A stretch of DNA of 64,000 nt, taken from NCBI RefSeq assembly GCF_009910705.1, contig NZ_JAAAXJ010000007.1, positions 124,001-188,000 on the forward strand, written 5' to 3'. This DNA comes from Microvirga arsenatis (lineage in GTDB: Bacteria; Pseudomonadota; Alphaproteobacteria; Rhizobiales; Beijerinckiaceae). The position numbers and the translations under genes were made by a program. The first letter of the stretch is position 1. The number at the start of each line of letters is the position of its first letter. Under the pieces are notes generated by a model. It saw only the letters and a list, made by a program, of their open reading frames with translations. It was not told where the DNA came from and searched no databases. This document shows positions 37,338 to 47,154 of this stretch, in pieces.

Positions 37338-38327
37338 TCACCGTTCCGCGGCGGCGCGCCTCAGGCGGTCGTTGATGGCCTCGCCCAGGCCCGTCTCCGG
37401 GATCGGGCTCACGGCGATCGTCGCGGCGCCGGAGGCGTCGAGCTGCCTCAGATACGAAAACAGATGAGCGGCGGCCTCCATGAGGTCGCCGTTTTCGCTG
37501 AGGTTCAGGGTCATGCGCGCGGTTTTCGCGCCCTTCGGAGCGTCAGGGCCGAACAGCAGGACGGCCTCGCCCGCCTCGACATGCGTCGCGTTCAGGCGCA
37601 CCCGCGCCCGCGGCGCGTAGTGGGAGGCGAGCATGCCGGGGGCAAGCGGGCTTCTGCCGCCCTCCGCCCCGCTTTCCAGCCTCGTCCCGATCAGCGTCTC
37701 GATGGCCTCGCGCGGCACGCCGCCGGGGCGCAGCAGGCGCGGCGGGCCCTCGAGGCAGGCGACGATGGTCGATTCGACCCCGACCTGGGAGGCTCCCCCG
37801 TCGAGCACCGCGTCGATACGCCCGTCGAGGTCGCCCAGCACGTGCTCCGCATCGGTGGGGCTCACCCGGCCCGAGCGGTTGGCCGAGGGCGCGGCGACCG
37901 GGCGGCCGGTCGCCTGCAGGAGCGCATGGGCGAGGGGATGCGCCGGCACGCGCAGGCCCACGCTGTCGAGGCCAGCCCGCGCCAAGTGGGAGACCGTGCA
38001 GGTGGGCGCCACCGGCACCACCAGGGTCAGGGGGCCGGGCCAGAAGGCTTCCGCCAGACGCCGGGCGGTCTCGTCGAACACGCCCTGTCGCTGCGCCGAT
38101 TCCAAGCTGTCGAGGTGGGCGATGAGCGGATTGAAGCTCGGGCGCTCCTTGGCGGCATAGATGCGGGCCACCGCCTGCGGGTCCGTGGCATCCGCGCCGA
38201 GGCCGTAGACCGTCTCCGTCGGAAACGCCACGAGGCCGCCGCGCCGCAGAATGTCCGCCGCCCGGGCCAGACCCGCCGCATCGGCCCGAAGCCGCGCCGT
38301 TTGGAGCATTGACCCAGGATCGTTCAC
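37338..38327 (-). CDS. L-threonylcarbamoyladenylate synthase (Sua5 type)
   Basis: Makes threonylcarbamoyl-AMP for the t6A37 modification of ANN-reading tRNAs. 329 residues, so the long Sua5 form with the extra C-terminal domain rather than short TsaC. YrdC-domain signatures are VAFPTETVYGLGADA, KERPSFNPLIAHL, and PSANRSGRVSPT. A linker with LAPGMLASHYAPRARV joins the Sua5 domain. The start codon is GTG; an ATG six codons in is possible. Confidence 0.93.
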   Translation of the reverse strand: MNDPGSMLQTARLRADAAGLARAADILRRGGLVAFPTETVYGLGADATDPQAVARIYAAKERPSFNPLIAHLDSLESAQRQGVFDETARRLAEAFWPGPLTLVVPVAPTCTVSHLARAGLDSVGLRVPAHPLAHALLQATGRPVAAPSANRSGRVSPTDAEHVLGDLDGRIDAVLDGGASQVGVESTIVACLEGPPRLLRPGGVPREAIETLIGTRLESGAEGGRSPLAPGMLASHYAPRARVRLNATHVEAGEAVLLFGPDAPKGAKTARMTLNLSENGDLMEAAAHLFSYLRQLDASGAATIAVSPIPETGLGEAINDRLRRAAAER

Positions 38328-38432
38328 GTCTAAACTATTCCCTGCCCGAGGAGCCTTGAACCTCCTGGGGGGTTTAACGGCGCCCCGATCCGCGTCAACA
38401 TCAAAAGCCCATAGGCCTCAAGAGGAATCGCC

Positions 38433-40211
38433 ATGACCTACCGCGCGCCCGTGCCGGACATCGTCTTCACCATGCGACACGCGGCAGGTTTCGACCGGGC
38501 GGTGGCCGACGGGATCTATGGCGACCTCTCGGCGGATCTCGCCCAGACCGTCCTGGAGGAGGCGGGCCGCTTCGCCAACGACGTGATCGCACCCCTGAAC
38601 CGCGAGGGCGACCGGCACGGCGTGACCCTGAAGGATGGCGCCGTGACCACGGCACCCGGCTGGAAGGAGGCCTACAGGGCCTGGACCGAGGCGGGATGGA
38701 ACGCGCTGCCCGGCCCGGTGGAGTACGGCGGGCAGGGGCTGCCGACGCTGCTGAATTCGGCCTGCGTCGAGATGTGGAACGCCGCCTCCATGGCCTTCGG
38801 CATCGGGCCGGTGCTCACCATGGGCGCCATCGAGGCGCTGGTCCGGCATGGCTCGGAGGACCTCAAGAGCCGCTATCTCGAAAAGCTCGTCTCGGGCGAG
38901 TGGACCGCCACCATGAATCTCACGGAGCCGCAGGCGGGCTCCGACCTCGCAGCCCTGCGCTCCCGCGCCGAGCCCGCCGGCGACGGCACCTACAGGATCA
39001 CGGGCCAAAAGATCTTCATCACCTACGGCGAGCACGATCTCACCGACAACATCGTCCACCTCGTGCTCGCGCGCCTGCCCGACGCGCCCGCCGGCACCCG
39101 CGGCATCTCGCTCTTCCTCGTGCCGAAATTCCTCCCCGACGGCACGCGCAACGACGTGCGCTGCCATTCCATCGAGCACAAGCTCGGCATCCATGCCTCG
39201 CCCACCTGCACCATGATCTTCGGCGACAACGGCGGTGCCGTCGGCTGGCTCGTCGGCGAGGAGAACCGCGGGCTCAACTGCATGTTCACGATGATGAACA
39301 ACGCCCGCCTCGCGGTCGGCCTGCAGGGCGTGGCGATCGCGGATCGCGCCTATCAGCAGGCCCTCGGCTACGCCAACGAGCGCAGGCAGGGCCGCGCCAT
39401 CGGCGCCGCGGAGGGCATGAGCCCGATCGCGGTGCATCCGGACGTGCAGCGCAACCTGCTCACCATGAAGGCGCTCACCGCCGCGGCGCGCGCCATCTGC
39501 TACATGACCGCGGAGGCCATCGACCGCGCGCATCTGGAACAGGATCCCGCGCGCCGCAAGAAGGCGCATGAGCGCGCCTCCCTGCTCACGCCCGTGGCCA
39601 AGGCCTTCTCCACCGATATCGGCGTGGAGGTGGCCTCCCTCGGCGTGCAGATCCATGGCGGCATGGGCTTCATCGAGGAGACGGGCGCGGCGCAGCACTT
39701 CCGCGATGCGCGCATCGCGCCGATCTACGAAGGCACCAACGGCATCCAGGCCATCGACCTCGTGGTGCGCAAGCTGCCGCTCTCCGGCGGCGAGACCGTG
39801 CGGGCGCAGATCGCGGCCATGCGCGCCACGGTCGCGCGCCTGCTGAAAGAGGGAAAGCCCGCCTTCGGCGCCACCGCGCCGCGCCTGCGCGATGCCATCG
39901 AAAGCCTCGACCGCGCCACGAGCTACATGCTGCAGGCGGTCTCCTCCAATGCGCAGGGCGAGGCGCTCGCGGGCGCGACGCCTTACTTGAGGCTCTTCGC
40001 GCTAGCGCAGGGCGGGGCCGCCCTTGCCGAGATGGCGCTTGCAGCGAACGCGCAGGCGGCTGCAGGCGACGGCGACCCGGGCCATGCCGGCCGGATCGCG
40101 CTCTGCCGGTTCTTCGCCGAGAACATTGCGGTGGGCGCGAAAGGGCTGGAAGACACGGTGATGAACGGTGCAGGCTTCCTGCAGGACGCAACCCTGGCCC
40201 TCGCGAGTTGA
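38433..40211 (+). CDS. Acyl-CoA dehydrogenase
   Basis: 592-residue FAD enzyme of fatty acyl-CoA beta-oxidation that would pass electrons to ETF and so to the ETF-QO encoded at 9867. MNLTEPQAGSDLAALRSRA is the FAD/substrate signature, and the catalytic Glu lies in IAPIYEGTNGIQAIDLV. An extra C-terminal domain typical of the long ~590-residue subfamily follows. AAGAGGAATCGCC precedes the ATG. The SDR gene begins 4 bp after its stop. Confidence 0.94.
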   Translation: MTYRAPVPDIVFTMRHAAGFDRAVADGIYGDLSADLAQTVLEEAGRFANDVIAPLNREGDRHGVTLKDGAVTTAPGWKEAYRAWTEAGWNALPGPVEYGGQGLPTLLNSACVEMWNAASMAFGIGPVLTMGAIEALVRHGSEDLKSRYLEKLVSGEWTATMNLTEPQAGSDLAALRSRAEPAGDGTYRITGQKIFITYGEHDLTDNIVHLVLARLPDAPAGTRGISLFLVPKFLPDGTRNDVRCHSIEHKLGIHASPTCTMIFGDNGGAVGWLVGEENRGLNCMFTMMNNARLAVGLQGVAIADRAYQQALGYANERRQGRAIGAAEGMSPIAVHPDVQRNLLTMKALTAAARAICYMTAEAIDRAHLEQDPARRKKAHERASLLTPVAKAFSTDIGVEVASLGVQIHGGMGFIEETGAAQHFRDARIAPIYEGTNGIQAIDLVVRKLPLSGGETVRAQIAAMRATVARLLKEGKPAFGATAPRLRDAIESLDRATSYMLQAVSSNAQGEALAGATPYLRLFALAQGGAALAEMALAANAQAAAGDGDPGHAGRIALCRFFAENIAVGAKGLEDTVMNGAGFLQDATLALAS

Positions 40212-40215
40212 GATC

Positions 40216-41067
40216 ATGAGCCTCAAGAACAAGACCCTCTTCATCACCGGCGCCTCCCGCGGCATCGGCCTTGCCATCGGACTGCGCGCGGCGAAGGACG
40301 GCGCGAACGTGGTCATCGCGGCCAAGACCGCGGAGCCCCATGCGAAGCTGCCCGGCACGATCTACACGGCCGCGGAGGAGATCGAGGCGGCGGGCGGCAA
40401 GGCGCTGCCGCTGGTCGTCGACGTGCGCGACGAGGAGGCGGTGAAGGGCGCGATCGGGAAAGCGGTCGAGACCTTCGGCAGCCTCGACATCGTGGTCAAC
40501 AACGCGAGCGCCATCAGCCTCACGCCGACGCCGCAGACCGAGATGAAGCGCTTTGACCTGATGCACCAGATCAACACCCGCGGAACCTACATGGTCTCGA
40601 AATACGCGATCCCGCATCTGGAGAAGGCCGAGAACCCGCACATCCTCATGCTCTCGCCGCCGCTGGACATGAGCGAGAAGTGGTTCGCTCCGCATCTGGC
40701 CTACAGCATCGCAAAATACGGCATGAGCCTGTGCGTGCTGGGGCTTGCGGGCGAATTGCGGGGGCGGGGCATTGCCGTCAACGCCCTCTGGCCGCGCACC
40801 ACCATTGCGACCGCTGCGGTGAAGAACCTTCTCGGCGGCGATGCCCTCGTCCAGGCCAGCCGCACGCCGGAGATCCTGGCCGATGCGGCCTATGCGATCT
40901 TCCGGAAGCCGTCGAGGAGCTTCACCGGCCAGTTCCTCATCGACGACGTGTTCCTGCACGGGGAGGGCGTCAGGGATTTCGAGAAGTACCGGGTCGACCC
41001 CACAAAACCCCTCGCGCCGGATTTCTTCGTGCCCGACGACACGCCGCCCCTGTCATCCTTGCGATAA
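40216..41067 (+). CDS. Short-chain dehydrogenase/reductase (HSDL2-like)
   Basis: 283 residues. The cofactor loop is TGASRGIGLAIGLRAAKDGANVVIAAKT; the active site is HLAYSIAKYGMS (Y-x3-K). The region after it (AVNALWPRTTIATAAV) resembles the peroxisomal HSDL2 group of SDRs. It is 4 bp downstream of the acyl-CoA dehydrogenase, so a role in the same lipid or acyl-CoA degradation route is likely. The actual substrate is unknown. Confidence 0.9.
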   Translation: MSLKNKTLFITGASRGIGLAIGLRAAKDGANVVIAAKTAEPHAKLPGTIYTAAEEIEAAGGKALPLVVDVRDEEAVKGAIGKAVETFGSLDIVVNNASAISLTPTPQTEMKRFDLMHQINTRGTYMVSKYAIPHLEKAENPHILMLSPPLDMSEKWFAPHLAYSIAKYGMSLCVLGLAGELRGRGIAVNALWPRTTIATAAVKNLLGGDALVQASRTPEILADAAYAIFRKPSRSFTGQFLIDDVFLHGEGVRDFEKYRVDPTKPLAPDFFVPDDTPPLSSLR

Positions 41068-41080
41068 GCGTAAGGCTTCA

Positions 41081-41182
41081 TTGTCATCCCCGGCGAGCCG
41101 GAGGCGAGGGATGGGGATCCATAGCGCCGAGCGCGATTGTGGATCCCCTTCCCCTTCGCTACGCTCCAGCCGGGGATGACAA
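41081..41182. repeat. Palindromic element, family E
   Basis: Arms TTGTCATCCCCGG and CCGGGGATGACAA at the two ends, with GGGGATCCA / TGGATCCCC pairing inside. It lies between the SDR gene and corA. Similar in placement to family B but with a different core. Confidence 0.75.
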
Positions 41183-41229
41183 GGGACTCCTATGATGGGA
41201 AGGCTTATTGCTGAGGGGCGAGGACGCGT

Positions 41230-42225
41230 ATGATTGTGATTCACAAGCCAGCACGGACGAGCGGGCCGGCGGGGGAGTCCCTGGATCGCTTCGTCCTGTC
41301 GCCGGGAGAGCCCATTCCCGACGATGCTCTCTGGATCGACCTGATCGAGCCGACCCGCGAGGAGGACCGGCTCGTCGAAGCCCATCTCGACATCGAGATC
41401 CCGACGCGGGAAGAGATGGCGGATATCGAGCCCTCCGAGATCCTCTACCATGAGAACAATGCGCGCTACATGACGGCGCGCGTCCTTTGCAGTTCCGAGA
41501 CCGATGCGCCCAGGCTCATCGATGTCTCGTTCATCCTCACCGAGCGGGCGCTCGTGACCGTGCGCTACGGCGAGCCGCGCTCCTTCAGCATGTTCATGGC
41601 CCGCGCGGTCAAGCCCGGCGGCTGCCGGCACCGGCCGGAGGCCGTGCTCGACGGCCTCATCGAGACCATCATCGACCGCGCCGCAGAAATCCTCGGAACC
41701 ATCGGATCGCGCATCGACCGTCTGTCGCAGACGATCTTCGAGAACGACCGGCAGGGCGCCCGGCGCGCTGCGTCCTACCGCGCCGCGCTCAAGTCCATCG
41801 GGCGCAAGGGCGACATCATCTCCAACGTGCGCCAAAGCATGGCATCGGTGGAGCGCATGCTGCTCTTCCTGTCGGCCAGCGTGCCGCGCCCGCAGAAGAC
41901 GGCCGGCTACCAGTCGGAATGGCGAACGGCGCTCCGTGACGTGCAGTCCATCGAGGAGCACGCCACGTTCCTGTCCAACAAGATCCAGTTCCTGCTCGAT
42001 GCGACGCTGGGCCTCGTCAGCATCGAGCAGAACGACATCATCAAGATCTTCTCGGTCATGTCGGTGATCTTCCTGCCGCCGACCCTCGTCTCGTCCGTCT
42101 ATGGCATGAACTTCGAGTTCATGCCGGAACTGAGATGGCAGCTCGGCTATCCGTGGGCGCTCACCCTCATCATCCTCGCCGCCGTGCTGCCCTATCTCTT
42201 CTTCCGCTGGAAGAGGTGGCTTTAG
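41230..42225 (+). CDS. CorA-family magnesium/cobalt transporter
   Basis: 331 residues. A large cytoplasmic domain is followed by two C-terminal transmembrane helices; the first ends in the pore signature YGMNFEFMPEL and the second is WALTLIILAAVLPYLFF. The gating region includes the long helix with FLSNKIQFLLDATLGLVSIEQN. It forms pentameric Mg2+ channels. The yedK-like gene follows after 9 bp. Confidence 0.94.
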   Translation: MIVIHKPARTSGPAGESLDRFVLSPGEPIPDDALWIDLIEPTREEDRLVEAHLDIEIPTREEMADIEPSEILYHENNARYMTARVLCSSETDAPRLIDVSFILTERALVTVRYGEPRSFSMFMARAVKPGGCRHRPEAVLDGLIETIIDRAAEILGTIGSRIDRLSQTIFENDRQGARRAASYRAALKSIGRKGDIISNVRQSMASVERMLLFLSASVPRPQKTAGYQSEWRTALRDVQSIEEHATFLSNKIQFLLDATLGLVSIEQNDIIKIFSVMSVIFLPPTLVSSVYGMNFEFMPELRWQLGYPWALTLIILAAVLPYLFFRWKRWL

Positions 42226-42234
42226 GAGAGCTCC

Positions 42235-42984
42235 ATGTGCGGACGCTATGCGATCACGCTTCCTCCCGAGACCTACCGGGAGTTCTACGGCTATTCCGAA
42301 CAGCCCAACTTTCCTCCCCGCTACAACGTGGCGCCGACCCAGCCCGTGCCCGTCGTGCTGGAGGACCGGGGCGAGCGGCGCTTCATGCTGGTGCGCTGGG
42401 GCTTCCTGCCCTCCTGGGTAAAGGACCCGAAGGATTTTCCCCTCGTCATCAACGCGCGGGGCGAGACCCTGCAGACGAAGCCCACCTTCAAGGCGGCGCT
42501 GAAGCGCCGGCGCTGCATCTTTCTCGCCGACGGCTTCTACGAGTGGCGGCGGGACGGGCGCGAGAAGACCCCGTTCCTGATCCGCCCGCGCGACCGCAAG
42601 CCCATGCCGCTTGCAGGCCTGTGGGAAACCTACAGCAGCCCTGACGGGGCCGAGATCGACACCGCCGCCATTGTGACGACGGACGCCAACGGCACGCTCT
42701 CGGCCGTGCACGACCGCATGCCGGTGATTCTCTCTCCCGACGACATCGGTTCCTGGCTCGACGTGCGCGACGAGCGCGCCGACGTGATGCGCCTCGTGCG
42801 CCCCTGCCCCGACGAGTGGCTCGACATGGTCCCGGTCTCGAGCCGCGTGAACAAGGTCGAGAACGACGATCCAGACCTGATGAAGCCTCTCGCCGAGCCT
42901 GAGCCTGCGCCGGTCAAGGAGCGGAAGCCGAAGGCGAAGAAGCCGCTCTCCAGCGACGAGGACGAGCAGGGAAGCCTGTTTTAG
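42235..42984 (+). CDS. SOS response-associated peptidase (YedK/HMCES)
   Basis: 249 residues. It begins MCGRYA, so Cys2 is exposed after Met removal and forms the thiazolidine crosslink with abasic sites in single-stranded DNA. Other SRAP landmarks are RYNVAPTQPVPVV, VINARGETLQTKPTFKAALKRRRCIFLADGFYEW (catalytic Asn and Glu) and the His in VHDRMPVIL. The C-terminal ~30 residues are Lys-rich and probably disordered. AGGAGAGCTCC precedes the ATG. Confidence 0.95.
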   Translation: MCGRYAITLPPETYREFYGYSEQPNFPPRYNVAPTQPVPVVLEDRGERRFMLVRWGFLPSWVKDPKDFPLVINARGETLQTKPTFKAALKRRRCIFLADGFYEWRRDGREKTPFLIRPRDRKPMPLAGLWETYSSPDGAEIDTAAIVTTDANGTLSAVHDRMPVILSPDDIGSWLDVRDERADVMRLVRPCPDEWLDMVPVSSRVNKVENDDPDLMKPLAEPEPAPVKERKPKAKKPLSSDEDEQGSLF

Positions 42985-42997
42985 ATTTTCAAGCGCA

Positions 42998-43231
42998 GTC
43001 ATCCCGGACGGCGAAGCCGATCCGGGATCGTCCGACGCGTGAGACGCAACCCGCCCTCTCCCCCCTTGTGGGGGAGAGTTGGAGAGGGGGGTGCAAACGG
43101 GTCGAGCGGGTGCATCGATCATTCCGCTGGCGCCGTACCCCCTCCCTAGCCCTCCCCCACAAGGGGGGAGGGAATACCCCCGCTACGCTCGCTCAGCAAT
43201 CTTGGATCGGCTGCGCTCCGTCCGGGATGAC
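42998..43231. repeat. Composite palindromic element, family B with nested family C
   Basis: Outer arms GTCATCCCGGACGGCGAAGC and CCGTCCGGGATGAC. Nested arms are CCCCCCTTGTGGGGGAGAG and CCCTCCCCCACAAGGGGGG. It fills the gap between the yedK-like gene and the convergent methyltransferase gene. Confidence 0.85.
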
Positions 43232-43241
43232 GCTATTCGTT

Positions 43242-44492
43242 TCATCGCCTCTTCTTCGCCACGTCCTTGCGCAGGATGCCGACCACCTCCAGGTGCGGCG
43301 AGTGCTTGAACTGGTCGACCGGAACGAGGCGCTCCAGCCGGTAGCCGCTGCTGATGAGGATGGCTGCGTCGCGGGCGAAGGTGGCGGGATCGCAGGAGAC
43401 GCTCACCACGAGCGGAACCTTCGAGGCGGCGATCTGCTTCACCTGCGCCTCCGCCCCGGCGCGCGGCGGATCGAGCACGACGGCATCGAAGGCGTTGAGC
43501 TCTGGCGCGAGAAGCGGGCGGCGGAAGAGGTCGCGCGCCTCCGTCGTGATGCGCCGCAGGCCCGGCGTCGCGCGAAAGGCCTTGTCGAGGGCTGTCATGG
43601 AGCCCTTGTCGAACTCGACCGCGTGAACTTCTGACTTTTCCGCGAGCCTTAAGGAAAACGGCCCCGACCCGGCAAAGAGATCGGCCACGCGCTTGGCCCT
43701 GGCGCAGGCCTCCACGACCAGGCCCGCAAGCACCTCTTCGCCGAGCCGCGTCGCCTGCAGGAACGAGCCGGCCGGCGGAACCACTGCGGTGCGGCCCATC
43801 GCGATCGCGGGCGGGCGGCGCTCCACGACCACGTCGCCATGCAGCGACAGGCGCGAGAGATCGAGCCTTGCGGCGAGATCGATGAGGCCGAGGCGATCCG
43901 CATCCTTCACCGGGCCATGCCCGCGCACATCCACGTCGAAGCCGGTCTCGGTCTGCGTGATCTGGATGTCGAGCGGCTTGCGGGCGGCCTTCATATGCTC
44001 GCCGATGGCGCGCGCGATGGCGGGCGCCTCCTCCCTCAGGCCCGGTACCGCGATGGGGCAGAAGGCGATCTCGACGATCTGGTGGCTGCGCGGCGCCATG
44101 TAGCCCACATGCATGGCACGATCCGGAAAGCGCACATGGAGCGTCACGCGCCGCCGCCCCTCGCCATGGGCGTCGACCAGCGGCTCGACGGGCGCTTCGA
44201 TGCGCGCTTGGCGCAGGGTATGCGCGAGAATGTCCTGCTTCCAGGTCTGGTAGAAGCCGTGCTTCATGTGCTGCGTCGCGCAGCCGCCGCAGGCATCGAA
44301 ATAGGGGCAGAACGGCGTCTCGCGTTCAGGGGAAGCCGCATCCACGCTCACGAGGCGCCCGTGCGTCCCATCCGGCTCGACGGTGACCGTTTCGCCCGGC
44401 AGCACCTTCGGCACGAAGACCGCGCCGGAGGCGCCCTCCGCGATGCCGTCGGCTTTCGCGCCGAGACGCCTGATGACGACCTGTTCAGCCAC
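43242..44492 (-). CDS. 23S rRNA m5U methyltransferase (RlmD/RlmCD-like)
   Basis: 416 residues. An N-terminal TRAM-like beta-barrel (VVIRRLGAKADGIAEGASGAVFVPKVLPGETV) is followed by a [4Fe-4S] Cys cluster (FCPYFDACGGCATQH) and a SAM domain (VADLFAGSGPFSLRLA). The catalytic Cys is in LVVSVSCDPATFARD. This is the RumA/TrmA family that methylates C5 of uridine in rRNA; the exact site is inferred. The start is set at the GTG at 44492: it has GGGAG 6 bases upstream and overlaps the tlyA end by 8 bp. Confidence 0.9.
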   Translation of the reverse strand: MAEQVVIRRLGAKADGIAEGASGAVFVPKVLPGETVTVEPDGTHGRLVSVDAASPERETPFCPYFDACGGCATQHMKHGFYQTWKQDILAHTLRQARIEAPVEPLVDAHGEGRRRVTLHVRFPDRAMHVGYMAPRSHQIVEIAFCPIAVPGLREEAPAIARAIGEHMKAARKPLDIQITQTETGFDVDVRGHGPVKDADRLGLIDLAARLDLSRLSLHGDVVVERRPPAIAMGRTAVVPPAGSFLQATRLGEEVLAGLVVEACARAKRVADLFAGSGPFSLRLAEKSEVHAVEFDKGSMTALDKAFRATPGLRRITTEARDLFRRPLLAPELNAFDAVVLDPPRAGAEAQVKQIAASKVPLVVSVSCDPATFARDAAILISSGYRLERLVPVDQFKHSPHLEVVGILRKDVAKKRR

Positions 44493-45213
44493 GGCGGGCT
44501 CCCAATAAGAACTCACGATTGCCGTCCCCGCCTTCGATGGGCGAGGGGACGAGGCCGATGACGTCAAAGCCGAGCGAGGCAACGAAGGCTTGAAGATCCT
44601 CGCACACGGCGCGATGCACCGCCTCGTCCCGCACGATGCCCTTCTTCACATGGTCGCGCCCGGCCTCGAATTGCGGCTTCACGAGAACCGCGAGCTCGGC
44701 CCGGGGCTTCAGGAAGGCCACGGCCGGCGGCAGCACGAGCTTGAGCGAGATGAAGCTCACGTCGGAGACGAGCAGATCGGCCTTGTGAGGGATCAGCGCA
44801 TCGGTGAGGGCGCGCGCATCCGTGCCTTCGAGATTGGTCACGCGGGCATTGCCGAGGATCGAGGGATGCAGCTGGCCATGGCCCACATCCACCGTATAGA
44901 CATGATCTGCGCCGCGCTGGAGCAGAACCTCCGTGAAGCCGCCTGTCGAGGCGCCGATGTCGAGGCAGGCCTTGCCCTTCGGGTCGATCGCGAAGGCATC
45001 GAGCGCCGCCGCGAGCTTCACGCCGCCGCGGGAGACGTAAGGGTGCGGCTGCTCGGCCGTGATCGTCGCCTCCTCCGGCACCGTGTCGGAGGCCTTGCGA
45101 ATGACGGCACCGTTCACCGTGACGAGACCGGCCGCGATCGCTTCCTGCGCCCGGGCGCGGCTTGCGAAGAAGCCGCGCTCGACGAGCGCCACATCGGCGC
45201 GTTTGCGGGTCAT
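44485..45213 (-). CDS. tlyA: TlyA-family rRNA 2'-O-methyltransferase
   Basis: 242 residues. The N-terminal S4 RNA-binding domain is ADVALVERGFFASRARAQEAIAAGLVTVNG, followed by an RrmJ/FtsJ-type SAM fold (ACLDIGASTGGFTEVLLQRGADHVYTVDVGHGQL). Known TlyA proteins methylate 2'-OH of cytidines in 16S and/or 23S rRNA. It is in a dxs-tlyA-methylase run with tight spacing (15 bp from dxs, 8-bp overlap with the next gene). Confidence 0.93.
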   Translation of the reverse strand: MTRKRADVALVERGFFASRARAQEAIAAGLVTVNGAVIRKASDTVPEEATITAEQPHPYVSRGGVKLAAALDAFAIDPKGKACLDIGASTGGFTEVLLQRGADHVYTVDVGHGQLHPSILGNARVTNLEGTDARALTDALIPHKADLLVSDVSFISLKLVLPPAVAFLKPRAELAVLVKPQFEAGRDHVKKGIVRDEAVHRAVCEDLQAFVASLGFDVIGLVPSPIEGGDGNREFLLGARRG

Positions 45214-45228
45214 GGAAGCCTCGGGAGC

Positions 45229-47151
45229 CTATGCTCGCGCCTTGCGGGTCTCTTCGTGTCCCAGCGCCTCGAACACCTTGGTGACGATGCCTGGGGCGTC
45301 GAGCCCGGCTTTGGCATACATGCGTTCCGGCTTGTCCTGGTCGAGATAGGTGTCGGGCAGCACCATCGAGCGCACCTTCAGGGCGCCCCGGTCGAGCGCG
45401 CCCTTGTCGGCGAGAAGCTGCAGGACGTAGGAGCCGAAGCCGCCGACGGAGCCTTCCTCCACGGTGATGAGCACCTCGTGGTCGCGGGCGAGCCTCAGGA
45501 TCATCTCCTCGTCGAGAGGCTTGGCGAAGCGGGCATCGGCCACGGTGGTGGAGAGGCCGCGGGCCTCCAGCTCCTCCGCCGCCTTGAGCGCCTCGGCAAG
45601 GCGCGTGCCCAGGGACAGGATGGCGATGCGGCTGCCTTCCTTCACGATGCGGCCCTTGCCGATGGCGAGCGGTACGCCCTGCTCGGGCATGTCGACGCCC
45701 ACGCCTTCGCCGCGCGGGTAGCGGAAGGCGACGGGTCCGTCGTCATAGGCTGCGGCGGTGGCTACCATGTGCACGAGTTCCGCCTCGTCGGCGGCCGCCA
45801 TCACGACCATGTTCGGGATGCAGCCGAGATAGGCGATGTCGAAGGAGCCCGCATGGGTGGGGCCGTCCGCGCCCACGAGGCCGGCGCGGTCGAGGGCGAA
45901 GCGCACGGGCAGGTTCTGGATCGCCACGTCGTGCACCACCTGATCGTAGGCGCGCTGCAGGAAGGTGGAATAGATCGCGCAGAATGGCTTGTAGCCCTCC
46001 GTCGCCATGCCGGCGGCGAATGTCACCGCATGCTGCTCGGCGATGCCGACATCGAAGGTCCGATCGGGAAAGGCCTTCTCGAAGATGTCGATGCCGGTGC
46101 CCGTGGGCATGGCGGCGGTGATGGCGACGATCTTGTCGTCCTTCGCCGCTTCCTTCACCAGACTCTCGCCGAAGACCTTGGTGTAGGAAGGCGCGTTCGC
46201 CTTCGCCTTGGTCTGCGCGCCGGTCACCACGTCGAAGGTGACGACGCCGTGATACTTGTCGGCGGCGGCCTCGGCCGGCGCATAGCCCTTGCCTTTCTTC
46301 GTCACCACATGGACGAGGATCGGGCCGGTCTCGGAATCGCGCACGTTCTTGAGGATCGGCAGGAGGTGGTCGAGGTTGTGCCCGTCGATGGGCCCCACAT
46401 AGTAGAAGCCGAGCTCCTCGAAGAGGGTGCCGCCGGTCCAGAAGCCGCGGGCGAATTCCTCGGCCCGCTGGGCCTTCTCGTAGAAGAACTTGGGCAGCTT
46501 CTTCGCCAGCTGCTTGGCCGTCTCGCGCAGGCCGCGATAGGCGCCGCCCGAGACGAGGCGGGCGAGATAGGAGCGCATGGCGCCGGTGGGCGGCGCGATG
46601 GACATGTCGTTGTCGTTGAGGATCACGATCAGGCGCGAATGCATGGCGCCTGCGTTGTTCATGGCCTCGTAGGCCATGCCCGCCGACATGGCGCCGTCGC
46701 CGATCACCGCGATCACGTTGTTCTGCCGACCCTCCAGATCCCGCGCCACGGCCATGCCGAGGCCGGCGGAGATGGAGGTGGAGGAATGGGCCGCGCCGAA
46801 CGGGTCGTACTCGCTCTCGGCGCGCTTGGTGAAGCCCGACAGGCCGCCCGCCTGGCGCAGGGTGCGGATCCGGTCCCGGCGGCCGGTGAGGATCTTGTGG
46901 GGATAGGCCTGATGTCCCACGTCCCAGATCAGCCGGTCGCGCGGGGTGTCGAACACGTAGTGCAGCGCCACCGTCAGCTCGACCACGCCCAGGCCCGCCC
47001 CCAGGTGCCCGCCGGTGACCGAGACGGCGCTGATGGTCTCGCTGCGGAGCTCGTCAGCCACCTGCCTGAGCTGGTTTTCGGGCAGCCGGCGCAGGTCGTC
47101 GGGGGTCTTGATGGTGTCGAGGAGGGGTGTGGACAAGGTTGTTCTCGCCAA
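45229..47151 (-). CDS. dxs: 1-deoxy-D-xylulose-5-phosphate synthase
   Basis: First enzyme of the MEP isoprenoid pathway; a TPP enzyme condensing pyruvate and glyceraldehyde-3-phosphate. 640 residues, family length. [37 protein letters not shown] (TPP/Mg site) and the transketolase-like [12 protein letters not shown] are visible. It is followed closely by tlyA. Upstream is the PrsW-like gene, whose stop is 3 bp away. Confidence 0.97.
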   Translation of the reverse strand: MARTTLSTPLLDTIKTPDDLRRLPENQLRQVADELRSETISAVSVTGGHLGAGLGVVELTVALHYVFDTPRDRLIWDVGHQAYPHKILTGRRDRIRTLRQAGGLSGFTKRAESEYDPFGAAHSSTSISAGLGMAVARDLEGRQNNVIAVIGDGAMSAGMAYEAMNNAGAMHSRLIVILNDNDMSIAPPTGAMRSYLARLVSGGAYRGLRETAKQLAKKLPKFFYEKAQRAEEFARGFWTGGTLFEELGFYYVGPIDGHNLDHLLPILKNVRDSETGPILVHVVTKKGKGYAPAEAAADKYHGVVTFDVVTGAQTKAKANAPSYTKVFGESLVKEAAKDDKIVAITAAMPTGTGIDIFEKAFPDRTFDVGIAEQHAVTFAAGMATEGYKPFCAIYSTFLQRAYDQVVHDVAIQNLPVRFALDRAGLVGADGPTHAGSFDIAYLGCIPNMVVMAAADEAELVHMVATAAAYDDGPVAFRYPRGEGVGVDMPEQGVPLAIGKGRIVKEGSRIAILSLGTRLAEALKAAEELEARGLSTTVADARFAKPLDEEMILRLARDHEVLITVEEGSVGGFGSYVLQLLADKGALDRGALKVRSMVLPDTYLDQDKPERMYAKAGLDAPGIVTKVFEALGHEETRKARA

Positions 47152-47154
47152 GCT

